Assembly (NCBI GenBank): GCA_958298945.1
Contig: OY282609.1
Location: forward strand, 34,755,212-34,819,211
Length of the DNA: 64,000 bases
Source: Atherix ibis
Taxonomy: Eukaryota > Arthropoda > Insecta > Diptera > Athericidae
Direction of reading: 5' to 3'
The notes below the pieces were generated by a model, which saw only the letters and a list, made by a program, of their open reading frames with translations, was not told the DNA's origin and did not search any database. Position 1 is the stretch's first letter; every line of letters begins with the position of its first letter. Below are positions 21,382 through 32,823 of this stretch, one piece after another. The translations under genes were made by a program, and so were the position numbers.

Positions 21382-23477
21382 CATAGTAGGATTTTTTGGT
21401 ATCCAAAGTAGTGGCAATATATAGTATTTTTGACTTATTTTTACCAATTTCACATGAGTCAATCATTCTGTTCTACTTCTGGACAGTGAATTTAAAAAAA
21501 AATATTTTCTTGCAAATTTATAATTTTTACTTCTTACGAATTAAAAAAAGACTTGAAGCTGTTCGTGTACCCCCTTATAAAAATCCTTTAGTATGTACTG
21601 TTTCTCATAAAAGGCAAATAATTGAAAAATGTAGCCACCATTAAGAGATTGAAGTCTCTCTTTTTTTGACTGCTAAAGTCTTTTTAGTGTACAGGCCATT
21701 TTTCTGTATAAGAAGACTAGGTATTCCCTTAACAAAATGTTAGGAGTTTCAAGATAGGTCATTACAAAAATAGAATAAAATAATGTTCAAAAAATAGAAA
21801 TAATTTATAGACTTGGCAAAATTCCTTCCGGAATAGATTTATTTCTTAATGAAAAATATTTCGATACATTAATATACCATACCAAGATGACCAATTCATA
21901 TATTGTACCTATCATGATTTATTTCATTCAAATAAAATTCTATACTCCTATATTAGTCATCACTATTAAAGCAATATTGATAATGGAAATAGCATTAATT
22001 CAGATATAAACAACCCCAAAAAAAAATGGAAACATCATTTCACTTGATCATAAATTAAAAATTATTTTCTTCACATAAGATAACTTTTCAACAACAATTC
22101 AATGTTTTCAACTTTTCTTTAGTTTTCCCAAACATTTAGAAAGTATTTTCGTGTACAATTAAATTAACCTTTTTGGTAAATTGACTATGATTTTAAGTTT
22201 AATAAACATTTTAAGATACAGATCCATTCCAGCTAATAAACTTGGAAAACATTAAGAAATTCTAGTAATTGTTGGATCATGTACGAAATGACAATACAAC
22301 AGCTCCCTGCCGCTAGCCAATATTTGTTAAATTTGTTGTAACTCAAAAGCCCATTTATCTAAACAGAAGACATTAGAAAGTTCTTGTCCCTTTTCTATAT
22401 AATTTGCTTGGCTATATGGAATAAAACTAAAATTTCTAAATGGAAAATACAAAGAAGAAAATGTTTAAGGCAATATTTGTACCAGTTAGGCTTTGGGTAG
22501 TAGTTACTCCCAATAAATGGTGTATGGTAAATGGAAATGGGAACAAGTTTGATAAAGACAGTTTTCGCAAAAAGGACTATTAGACTAGGCAAAAAGGCGT
22601 TTCGGGTTAATACGGTAAGAAATCTGCAAAACTCATTTAAAAGGAAATTCAAATGAATACCTGGGATTAGAAATGGCTTTTGAGAGGCCGATGTAAGTCT
22701 TCCTAAATCTTTTCAAGTCCTTTTGCTGATGTCTCGGTTAAGTTAAATTCCATTGCTTCTATTCATCGAATTCTGTTCGCTCTTGTAAATTTATAACAGG
22801 AGATATAATATCTTCTTACTAGCTTGTATTCGTTTTATAAAGCTTGCAACCCATAAAGATTATGAAATTCAAATGACTAAAGTTTATAGTTTACTCGTAT
22901 TTCGTAGAATACTATCCATCGCCATACTTCCATTTACGGAGACAGTCGTCTTTTGATTTTTGTAGAATTGATTTCTATTTGGGAGTTTTTTTTATTTCAT
23001 CAACTATGTTTTTATCAATTTAAATCTATTAGTTATAGATATTAGTAAAAATATGGTATTTTAATTGCATTTTATTTGAAAAACTTTGTTAATGAAATGT
23101 AATTTTAAATAACTACGAGTATCTAAAAGATATCTTAAGTTTCTGAAGCATATCTAATTCTATTATTATTGAGCGGCCTTATTTTGATAATCTAAATATT
23201 TCAAAAATATAATTTATATTTAAATGGCTGGCTGAATAATGATAATTATAGTTAATATTGACAATGACATTTTGGGATACGAAAAAAAGGCTGAAATCGT
23301 AGGACTTTCATGTTTTTTTTTCTTCTAAAATAACATTTTTCTAAAAACTGGAACAAAAAAAATGCAATTTTTACTATGTTAGAAATACTTGTTTTCGGAA
23401 AATAATTTAGGTTATTATATTTTTAGTGCACCACCATCCTGTCTATATACAATTTTTACCACCACTCTGTCTAATGG
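21382..23477. other. AT-rich sequence without recognised gene
   Basis: About 2.1 kb. ORFs at 21396-21644 (+) and 22395-22652 (-) show no domain or splice context. No TIR pairs seen. Confidence 0.5.
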
Positions 23478-24282
23478 CTTATGCCATTCGATTTTTACCA
23501 AAGATTTGGACGTGAGACGGGTCACCGCGAAATTCGTACCATAATTGCTCAATTTCGACGAAAAACAGCATCGCATTAACATTGCTAAGTAGCTGTTGTA
23601 CTCTGTGCGCGATGACCCACATTTGCTCCAAAGGATAATAAGCGGTGATGAATCATGGGTGTATGGTTATGACGTGGAAACCAAAGCTCAATCATCCCAA
23701 TGGAAGCTGCCGCACGAGCCAAAACCGAAAAAAGCGCGCCAAGTCCGGTCGAATATGAAGGTTTTGCTTACAGTTTTCTTTGATTGCAGGGGCGTGGTAC
23801 ATCATGAGTTCTTGCCACAGGGTAGAACGCTCAATAAGGAATATTACCTTCATGTTATGCGCAAGTTGCGTGAAGAATTTCGTTAGAAACGCCCGGATTT
23901 GTGGAAGAACAAAATTTGCCACCATGATAACGCTCCTACTTACGCATCGTTGCTTGACCAAAAACAACACACTATTAATCCCGCAGCCACTGTATTCCTC
24001 AGATCTAGCCCTCTGTGACTTTTTCTTGTTCCCGACACTGGAGAGCTCCATGAAAGGACGACGCTACGCTACGATTGAGGAGATAAAGACGGCATCGAAG
24101 GATGAGCTGAACAAGATCACAAAAAATGATTTTTTGAAGTGCTTCGAGGATTGAAAAAAACGTTGCCACCAGTGTATAATATATGGTGGGGATTACTTTG
24201 CAGGGTACAAAATAGATATTCATAAATAAATAAATAATTTATGAAAAAACACAAAATTCGCGATACTTTTTGAACAGACCTT
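23478..24282 (+). pseudogene. family A mariner, 5'-truncated, transposase relic and right TIR
   Basis: The plus strand starts within the second HTH: CHSIFTKDLDVRRVTAKFVP, a stop, then LLNFDEKQHRINIAK, a stop, then an open stretch with LQRIISGDESWVYGYDVETK (first Asp), KVLLTVFFDCRGVVHHEFLP and NKEYYLHVMRKLREEFR, ending in a stop. The second Asp block reads ICHHDNAPTYASLL. In another frame LYSSDLALCDFFLFPTLESS holds the third block, with the Pro before the SPD Asp replaced. The right terminal repeat CGCGATACTTTTTGAACAGA ends near 24282. No left TIR was found, so the 5' end is lost. Confidence 0.85.
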
Positions 24283-25790
24283 ATATTTGTAAAAATGAGC
24301 AGCCATTTTAGTCGCTGTGAAAAAATGGAAAACGCAATAAATTCAAGTCGGTAGTTTTAAAATATTTTATGGGAGCAAGAACAATTTTTTTCTTGAGAAA
24401 CCACAAAAATCCCTAGTAGCTCAAAAAACCTCTATTTTTTCTGGAACCGTGAAAAATGTTTTCAAAATGAGCAATCAAAATCCTTAAATTTGAAAACTGC
24501 CTCCATTTCTTATGTAAAAAAATAATCCAATTTTATAACTGCTACATAAGCGGAGCGTTAAAATATTCAAATAAGGATTTTTCCGTGATTTCTGATATAA
24601 ATTTTACAATTATATATGACACATTTTATCACAATGAAATTGATTTTCATTCCCATCTATAATATTTCATAAGAAAATTTGTTTAAAGACTCTTTAATAG
24701 AATGCTACAATAGTTATCCTATTTAAATAACCTACATATATTCAAATAAATTATCCATTCTCAATAGTTTACAATTTATATGAGCCTGCTTAAAAATATT
24801 TCAATAGAAAAAGGACAATATAAATAGGAAACCCAAAGTATAAAAGTAATTGTCTACAATTCACACAATATATCCTTTACCATCTATTAAACTAAAATAT
24901 AATACATACTAATTAACATTAAATTGCTTTTGATTCTAAATACACTTCTCGATAAAATTTTCATGCTTTAGACTTTAATTATATAATTTCGGATGATTAA
25001 CAAATATCGGAACGTATAATTAACGTAATTAAATTGTATTTTCTAATCACGAAATGGCTATTTTTTAAATAATAAAAACTTGAAATTGGAAAATTCTCCT
25101 AATTAATTAATTAGAAAATAATTGATATAGACTATTTGGTATTTTTACCATAAGGAAATTGTAACAGTTTTATATCTTTCTTTATTGTTTTATTAAATAA
25201 AAATAAGATTTTATTGAGTGAACTTTAATGTAAAAATATTGAAGAAATATTACTATTTATTGTAATTTATATAATATAAATAAACTCAAATATGCTGAAT
25301 AAATTTTAGTGGTACTATTTAAGAAATTAGACATTTTTTAACAATTAGCGTTTAAAAAATTGCTCAAAAAACTCATAGTCGATATTTAAGTTTTAATTTT
25401 AATGCATAAATATCAAATCTACAGTTTTGCATTGTTTTCCTAGTGAACGCATCTATAGTTAATTAAGGCGATCTTTATATTGTACGATTTTAAGGTGATT
25501 ATGACTCTAAAAATTTCTTAACACACCCCTAAAAAGATTACATTATATATAATAGTTATACCAATTCAATTCGCCTAATATGTATATAACATATAATAAG
25601 GAAAACTATTTGTATATTGGCATCATAAAAGAAAAATGTCTATAAGACCAACATTTGACGTAGCCAAGAATTAAAGTATTTTTTTCAAAATTAAATATTT
25701 TATATTATTTTTAAAATGGTATCTTATGTCAAGTTTAGCATCCAAATCAATAACAGAATACAACCGCATTATTTTAGTTTTACAATATCC
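24283..25790. other. AT-rich sequence without recognised gene
   Basis: About 1.5 kb of very AT-rich DNA with no supported feature. Confidence 0.5.
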
Positions 25791-25919
25791 TACATGAATG
25801 GTGTAATTCTTATAACCTGCAAGTTAATCTTGAGAGAAGTGTTTGATAATGACAAAATGTCATTATCAAACATTTCTCAAGATTAACTTGCAGGTTATAA
25901 GAATTACACCATTCATGTA
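25791..25919. repeat. Near-perfect 129-bp palindrome flanked by TA
   Basis: Left arm 25791-25854 (TACATGAATGGTGTAATTCT and on) and right arm 25858-25919 are reverse complements with a 3-base centre AAA; the only differences are a 2-base indel and one mismatch near GAGAGAAGTG versus GAGAAATG. The tips are TA, so excluding the TA the element would be CATGAATGG...CCATTCATG, consistent with a fully palindromic MITE inserted at TA. A hairpin RNA such as a microRNA precursor is possible, but a 3-base loop is unusually short for that. Confidence 0.9.
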
Positions 25920-26324
25920 TAATATTAAGATTATCCTGAATGTGAATGTCCTAAATTATTTTTTTAACATAGAAAAAAATTAATATCATCAGCGTAAATT
26001 ATAATCTTAGAACTGTTAATAAGCTTAAAAATATCATCAACGGCTAGAATAACGATCAACCCACTGGCATATTACCAAGCCACAAAAAAAAGTCATATTA
26101 ACAAGCCACAAAAATCGTTTCTCTGCTTCCAATATTCTACATAACTTCTCGTATATCCGCGAAATTCACAACTTGTTCTCCAAGTTGAGAGTAAAAGAAA
26201 ACTAACAAAAACCGTTCATATAAATTGAACTCTTATAGTAAATCTTACCGTCCCCCTTCTCCCCTCCCTAACAACTAAAATACAATATAATTTCCGAAAA
26301 AAAGTAATTGCATTATATAGAAAT
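25920..26324. other. AT-rich sequence without recognised gene
   Basis: Nothing supported, apart from a direct duplication of AAGCCACAAAAA around 26078-26116. Confidence 0.5.
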
Positions 26325-27160
26325 TCATGATTGACCTAGAACCCACATACGAAACTTACAAACAACTATTTAGACTGTTGGATTAATGTTCTAAGTCTAT
26401 AACTGACAGTAAATTACTTATTTATAATATTAAATAAATAAGGCTCATGAACTAAGACTCTGGGGTTCAACCAAGTCGTATCCAATTCACTCAGTCAAAT
26501 ATCCTTCGTATAATTTTGCATGATCCTTTTTATATTCGTAACGATATCATACACTGTAATCTCAGTATTCCCTTTGTATATGAGAAGCTGTTTTCTCGTT
26601 ATAAAAAGTTATCGAGGGGTTCTCCCAAGTTTTCCAAAGTAAAGTCATATTTAATACATTCAAGCAAAAATCCATCGTAAAATTGTGAATGATCCTTTTT
26701 ATATTCGTAACGATATCATACACTGTAATCTCAGTATTCCCTTTGTATATGAGAAGCTGTTTTCTCGTTATAAAAAGTTATCGAGGGGTTCTCCCAAGTT
26801 TTCCAAAGTAAAGTCGTATTTAATACATTCAATCAAAAATTCATCGTAAAATTGTGAATGATCCTTTTTATATTCGTAACGGGGTCATACATCGTGATCT
26901 CATTGTTCTCTTTATACGAGAAGAACTGTTTCCTCGTTATAAAAAGTTATCGAGGTATTCTACAAAGCCTTCTAAAATAAAGTCGTTTCCAATGCATTCA
27001 GTCAAAAATCCTAATTAAAATTGTGCATGATCCATTTTATATTCGTAACGAGGTCATACGTGAAGAGACCATGAGTCTTATTACACAATAGTTCAATACC
27101 ATTGATGGGCATCAGCTTCTCCTTCATGATTCACGATATTGCAGGGACATCTTTAATAAC
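26325..27160 (+). pseudogene. jockey-type ORF2 C-terminal fragment with internal tandem amplification
   Basis: Similarity to the tail of the intact jockey ORF2 at 531-3233. Near 26325-26470 the plus strand resembles the segment RYKQFLRLLD through TYGLELWGST (for example LRLWGSTKS at about 26451-26480). Then RIILHDPFYIRNDIIH and SIPFVYEKLFSRYKKL, equivalent to RKIVNAPFYVRNTVIHRDLN and PFVRELCISRYKKF. This last segment is repeated in tandem (next entry). The fragment ends after the last partial unit, near 27160. An old and different jockey subfamily copy, not derived from the intact element in this window. Confidence 0.72.
26522..27080 (+). repeat. Tandem repeat, 169-bp unit, about 3.3 copies
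   Basis: The word GATCC(T/A)TTTTATATTCGTAA starts at 26522, 26691, 26860 and 27029, a constant spacing of 169. Copies 1 and 2 differ at only three positions that I can see; copy 3 is much more diverged and copy 4 is partial. The unit is a piece of a jockey reverse transcriptase tail (see 26325-27160). A coding scrap of a LINE has therefore begun to turn into a satellite-like array. Confidence 0.93.
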
Positions 27161-28078
27161 AAATCTATTTTTATCTTATTATAGTTATAGATATCTAACT
27201 TAATAATTTAAAAAAAAAACTAGAATAAATAATTTTTGATCGAGATGACTCCCTTGTGAGCTATCAAATGAAGCTTTCTTACGTTGTAGGCTTCTAGAGA
27301 TTTATTAACAAAAACGAATTTATTTTGATCACTAAAATTATAAATCATAAATAATATTCAATAAAAAAAAATGTAAAAAAGTGTATAATATTTTTATATT
27401 TGTTTCCTGCACGTATGTAAGAACAGTACGACATTGGCCTAAAGCCATGCGCAATTTAAGTGAAAATGGTCACTTAGTTACTTAAAAACACCTTTTAAGT
27501 AATTAGATTTGGTGGACTATGCTGACGTATTTTAGAAAATGATAAAGATAATCTGGAAAAAATTATGAGGGTAATCTTTATCTAAAACAGTTAAATAGAT
27601 GTCGCAAAATAAGATTATTTCTTATAGGGCAGAATAATTCTTTTAAATTCAACTAGTTTTCATAATGTTTCGAAAGAATTCTTAAATTACTTGTCGAAGC
27701 TGTATATTTTAGGAGGCCATATCCCTAAATTCTAATTGAGCCTATAGATTTTCAACGCCTTTATTGCTAAGTAGATTGTGTCGACTATTGTTAAGAACAG
27801 AATCGCTCGCTGGATCACAAATTACTTCTAGAGCTGCGCGACTGCCATTAAAAATGCTATTCTGATGCAATCTATATTATTATCCTTAATGCCCATACCA
27901 AATTTTATTATGAAATCGCTCTGAATGGAAAATAAACCGCTCTCAAATAAATTTCACAGATATTCTTGAAAAATAGTTTTCATCTTTTAAAACTATCTAA
28001 GTACACATTTTCTGTAGAAGGAAAAATTAGTATTCTGAGCAATTTCATTCAACAACATACATTTTTTCTTTGGTAATT
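27161..28078. other. AT-rich sequence, possible RNase H scrap on the minus strand
   Basis: Mostly without signal. On the minus strand at about 27870-27740 the frame reads IFNGSRAALEVICDPASDSV and LNNSRHNLLSNKGVENL, which resembles an RNase H segment of some LINEs (DSRAALEAL...). Too short and degraded to assign firmly. Confidence 0.35.
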
Positions 28079-28908
28079 ATGTCTAGTTTTGTGACAGAAA
28101 AAAAGCGTATGCGGGAAGCTTTGCTTTTCTGCTTCAATTTGAAGAAATCGGCTACCGAATCGCATCGAATGGTCGAAAACAATGTGCCGAGATTGGTTCC
28201 ATCGGTTCAAAGACGGCCATTTTGACTTGTGGGATAAGAAGCGTTAAAATCGGCCTAGGAAGGTTGAGCACCATCAATTGCAGGCACTTTTGGACGAAGA
28301 CGATACCCAATCGCAAAAAATGCTCGCGGAGCAATTGGGTGTTACTCAACCAGCCATTTCCATGCGTCTACGTTCCATGGGGAAGATTGTAAAGCTCGGC
28401 AAGTGGGTGCCGCATGAATTGAACGATAGGCAGATGGAGCGACACCAAAATACATACGAAATCTTGCTCGCCAGACAAAAAAGAAAGTCGTTCCTGCATC
28501 GGATTGTGACAGGCGATGAAAAGTGAATGTATTTCGAGAATCCTAAACGCAAGAAATCATGGGTTGATCCCGGTCAATCATCAACATCTTCCCCAAGACC
28601 AAATCGCTTCGGACGTAAGACGATGCTGTGCGTTTGGTGGGATCAGCAGGGTATCAGCAGGCACACGTCAAAAATGGTCCGAAACTATTTGGATACACTC
28701 AACTGGAAGGTGCTACCCAACCCAACTTATTCACCAGACCTGTCCCCTTCCGACTACCACCTGTTTTCGTCCATGGCCCACGCGCTCGCTTAGCATCACT
28801 TCGATTCTTACGAAGACGTCCGAAAATGGCTTGATGACTTGTTTGCCTCGAAAGAGAAGGAATTTTCTCTTTTCGACGCAAATAATACTATTGCGTTCTT
28901 CGGAGGTT
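28079..28908 (+). pseudogene. mauritiana-type (Mos1-like) mariner transposase with internal deletion
   Basis: ATG at 28079 opens MSSFVTEKKRMREALLFCF, close to the Mos1 start. After early frameshifts, 28278 onward reads LQALLDEDDTQSQKMLAEQL, then MGKIVKLGKWVPHELNDRQM and KRKSFLHRIVTGDEK, where the Trp after GDEK is a stop (28524-28526). It continues NPKRKKSWVDPGQSS and MLCVWWDQQG, then jumps to SRHTSKMVRNYLDTLNWKVL and YSPDLSPSDYHLF. About 65 residues are missing between, including the second catalytic Asp (HDNAPSHT in Mos1). After a stop the tail SYEDVRKWLDDLFASKEKEF runs into unrelated sequence at about 28865. No TIRs of its own were found; the 3' end is replaced by a mellifera-type TIR fragment. 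Confidence 0.88.
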
Positions 28909-28940
28909 AATTTCGTTCTTTCTCAACAGAGGACTTAAAA
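28898..28940 (+). repeat. Solitary mellifera-type mariner terminal fragment
   Basis: TTCTTCGGAGGTTAATTTCG at about 28900, then TTCTTTCTCAACAGAGGACTTAA, closely matches the left end of the mellifera-type copy at 43723 (TTCGGAGATTAATTTCGTTA...CAACAGAGGACTTAA). Same orientation as the full left end at 28997, about 97 bp further on. Confidence 0.7.
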
Positions 28941-29195
28941 AACTTTATTTATAGTTGTTAGCATATTATTGATTATGATATAACTAAAATAAGGTATTGG
29001 GTTGTTCGGAAAGTTATTTCGTTGTTTCCAAACAGAGTATTTAATTGTATGTTTTCACGATTAACTTCTCACTTAAGCCGCATAATCATAAGTATTTTGA
29101 CAGCTGACACAAGAAGGCTTGCTTGTGAAAAAATTCGATTGATTCCGCACGGTAGTTTTTCGTTGATACTTTTTTAAATATAGAAAGTGAAAAAC

Positions 29196-29930
29196 AGCAT
29201 TTTCGGCATATTTTACTTTTTTACTATAGAAAAGATAAAAATGCTGTTCAAGTAAGAAAAAAAAAATTTTCTGATGTTTATGGAGAAGAGTACCAAAACT
29301 GATTTGCAAAATTTCGATTCGGCAATTTTGATCTCGAAAATGCACCACGTTCTGGAATGCCACTTGAAGCTGATGAAGACACAATAAAGGTATTAATTAA
29401 TTGATGCAAACGGGCGAATAACAACTAGTGAGATCGCTAAGAGGTTAACTTTATCGAATTCGATCGTTTATGATCATTTGCAACGGCTAGGTTTTATTTC
29501 AAAGCTCGACATATGGGTGCCTCATCTTCTTACGGAAAAAATCATTTGTGCCGTCACATTGACGTTTGTGATTTGCTTTTCAAACGCCAAGAAAATGATC
29601 AATTTTTGAAGCGTATCATCACTGAAGACGAGAAATGGGTTGTCTACAATAATGTTAAGCGTAAAAGATCCTGGAGTAGAAAAGATGAATCGGCTCAAAG
29701 CACTTCGAAAGACAATATTCATGAAAAAATGTTATACTATCTATTTGGTGGGATTTAAAAGGAATCTTTTGTTTTGAAAAGATTCCTTTTAAATCCCACC
29801 ATTTTTTACCGAGTAAACAATGATCAATTCTGAAGTGTACTGTCATTGGTTGGACAAATTGAATGATTCACTTAAAGAAAAAGTGCCAGAATTTGCCAAT
29901 TTCTTCACTGTACGAAAATCATCTTTGATT
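29196..29930 (+). pseudogene. mellifera-type mariner transposase relic
   Basis: Plus strand, several frames: ESEKQHFRHILLFYYRKDKN near the start, FGNFDLENAPRSGMP, then ANGRITTSEIAKRL, SNSIVYDHLQRLGF and LDIWVPHLLTEKN. An open stretch (29513-29758) gives ICRH-like sequence, then KRIITEDEKWVVYNNVKRKR, with the first Asp in EDEKW. Around 29747-29800 the coding sequence is interrupted by an inverted self-copy. After it TEQ/FYRV-like and YCHWLDKLNDSLKEKVPEF, then the reading ends; the HDNARPH and SPDLAPSD blocks are absent. Dead. Confidence 0.8.
29747..29800. repeat. 24-bp perfect hairpin inside a mellifera-type transposase
   Basis: GGTGGGATTTAAAAGGAATC plus four bases at 29747-29770 are copied in inverse orientation at 29777-29800, with a 6-base loop GTTTTG. 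The related copy at 43723 runs straight through this point (GGTGCGATTTCAAAGCAATC then GCTTCTATCGAGC), so the right arm is an insertion templated on the left arm. Confidence 0.92.
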
Positions 29931-29956
29931 TTTATATAATAAAAAAAACGAAATTA

Positions 29957-32639
29957 CTAACAATTTATTTGAAAATAAACAATACAATTTAAGGATATTT
30001 ATTCTAACAAAAAAATTTAATTTGAAATTGCTGTTAAATATTTTTTCCTAAATTTTCTATAAATAATTTCTTTAAAAATATTGAGTAATACTGCAACAGC
30101 CACATCAATTACATTACCTAATGTAGTACAATTTTCATTCAATTATATTTCGATTCATTATATTTCCTTATAATGTCTTTTTAAATATCTATTTTTCAAT
30201 AAAATAATAAAAATCTATCCATCGAATCTAATTTAAAATGTAAATAAATTTTACAATATTTAATTTAATGCCTTTAACGAAATAATAATTTTGGTATTTT
30301 TTCAATTGAAGAAAAAATATCAACCAATTACATATGAAAAATGTTTAAAAAAAATCATTTTATGTATCAACAAAAACAAGAAGAGGAAAGAAATTAATAA
30401 CATCAATCATGCTAAAAGCAATGTCATGAACATCAGAAATATTAAAAGAAAAATATTTTTTACAAACATACTGCACATCATCAATATATTGTAGTATATG
30501 TTATGTTACTAAGAAAAGGGGTTTAGGGGGGTTGGTTCAAGAGAACAATTTCATCCCATAAAATTTTTAAAATAGTCAGCGGTAAATTTTTGAAAGATAT
30601 TTTTTCCACACATATTGGCGATCCTGTGCCAATGCATGTGGGAGTAAGTTCACATCAACACATCCTTTCGAAAACGAGCTTTCACTTCAATGATTTTTTT
30701 TGCAGTCATCTGTACAGGAGCCTGCAATTTCCTGCCATTTCAATTTGAAATTATGACAAATACTCAACCATCATCATTTTATCATTTCCGTGTTGAGATT
30801 TTATTCGTACCAATACACTAGAGGACGACAACAACAATGAGTAAAGACACAAACCTTGATGTTGTAGGCAAATTAAAAAATGATGCTTATAAATAAATAT
30901 CGAATACAGTCAGCTATTCATTTAATTTGTATATTGTGTCATTGAAAATAATTTTTTTAAATAACTACAACCATATTGACAAATCCACAAAACTCATGGT
31001 ATATAACGAAAATTCCAAAAAAAATATAAAAATAAATCTACAAAATCAATGAATCGTGTTTGTTCAGAGAAAATTGTGATAATTCCCGATTTCACAAAAT
31101 TCAAAGTGTCGAAATCAGTGAACAGTGAACGAGTCGAATTGATTTTCATTAGCACCTTGAATACTGCATCGGATCTTTGATTCATTTGGCAATCTAACTA
31201 ATTACAGAATAGCAGATAAACCCATTTGTGAACATATCCCTAGACTCGCATATAATCAGCATGCTGGGGACATTTAGATTTATGATCGGGTGGGCGTTAG
31301 CAGTTTGAATTTTGTGGTTGCCTTATTGCTGTTGACCTAAAAAACCATGAATTACAGAAAATTCCAATCAAAAATTCTTTTGCCAAAATTGGTGCTAGAC
31401 ACGTCAACTAAAGCCAACTGGCATAGACTGGACCTGGACCCCTATTAAATCTAATTTAATGATTTGTCCACTCGTAGCTTGATAATCGACATATGTACAA
31501 ATAATGAAAATATATTATTCGAATAAAGGGATGACCATGATTGGAATTCTTCTCTTTGCATAATATTTTCGAATTTGTTTCATTTGTGGTAATTAATTGA
31601 AGATTATTTTTTAAAAGTATTTTTCTTTCATTTTCTATTTTTGATTGTTATTTTCTTCTAATTTTAAGAATTATGTTCATTTTATATTTCATTATAATAT
31701 CATTAGTTAATAATATTACGTGAAATTTTCAGACAAAACACTTTCGAAAATTTTCAATGAAAATAGTTTTTCTTGAAATGTAAAAGTAATGCAGATATTT
31801 TTTTTTTAAATATATTTACAAAATATTCCAAGCTCCATAAAGGTATGGTTATTAAATGTATTGAATGCCAATGAAATGATACAAAGACCTTTGAGTGGGG
31901 TCGAAGCTATAGAAAGTATTCCAATGATATTTCCTGCTTGTTGTAAAAGTAAATTAATAGGAAGATTGGAACAACCAAACTACCAAGTCCTAATTTGATA
32001 TTGGATTATGAAAATCGAACGAATTTGATAAAAAAAATTTAGCGACGTATTATCTGCAGATTTTAAGGAGAGGTACTATCAGGATTTTAAATGTTATACT
32101 CCTCTGAGTATGGTTTTGGTATTTAAGTAAAATTGGTGCATTTTTTATAATCATCCATTTTAAGGTTCTACTTTATTTTTCTTTTTTTTTGATTTTTATT
32201 TAATTAGATTTAATTCTTATTTTTTTGCGTTTAAACTAACTTAGCAGTACGAAATATTTTATTTAGTTTGATGAAATTTTGAATATTTTGCGATACAGTT
32301 TAAGGTTTTTGATAAGTGTGAGTTCATATTAATAAAATTATCGTAGTGATTGTGTTTGTGAAATTTGGTATTGATTTTCTGATTGGTTTTTCAAGCCAAT
32401 ATATGGTAGATTCGAATTCGAAAATTTTGCTGATTAACTATTGCAATAATTTTTCACTATTGTATATGTGTAAGTTTACATAAATAATAGAAGCTAAAAT
32501 ATCAGGCAAACAAGCAGTCAACCAAATTAGGGATCCCGTGAACTAAGATGTTACGCAAAATTTTCAAAACAATCTAAACGAGAAGGCAGTTCAGTTCCCT
32601 TTTATGTTTCGAATAAGAATGATATGATATCTTTTAAAA
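29957..32639. other. AT-rich sequence without recognised gene
   Basis: About 2.7 kb. The segment 31200-31460 is less AT-rich and more complex in sequence, but has no open frame or known motif. Small ORFs at 30291-30494 (+) and 30994-31185 (-) are unsupported. Confidence 0.5.
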
Positions 32640-32823
32640 AAACACACACTAATTGTTAAGAAAATTCAAATGTTTTTTATTTAATGTAAAGTACAATCGA
32701 TACAAATAAGTTCTGAATAAAACGTCATTCAAATATCGTCCACGACTTCTTTTGCAGGAACGAATTCCATGAACACAATTTTTGAGCACTTTTTACACTA
32801 AATCGAGTCGTATGTCATGAATA

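Larger units (their letters stand above)
28997..29956 (+). mobile_element. mellifera-type mariner, decayed
   Basis: Left end TTGGGTTGTTCGGAAAGTTA at 28997, preceded by TA. The right end is eroded: ACGAAATTAC at about 29948 is the inner part of the inverted repeat and the outer part is gone. Plus-strand transposase relic inside. Its left flank is shared with the copy at 43723 (see findings). Confidence 0.78.

Noticed and set aside
25791..25919. Rho-independent terminator
   Set aside because: A long hairpin in a eukaryotic AT-rich setting with TA flanks and no GC stem plus T-run; a MITE or inversion fits better.
26522..27080. CRISPR-like array (regular repeats)
   Set aside because: Units are contiguous 169-bp tandem repeats without spacers, in a eukaryotic context, and derive from a LINE.
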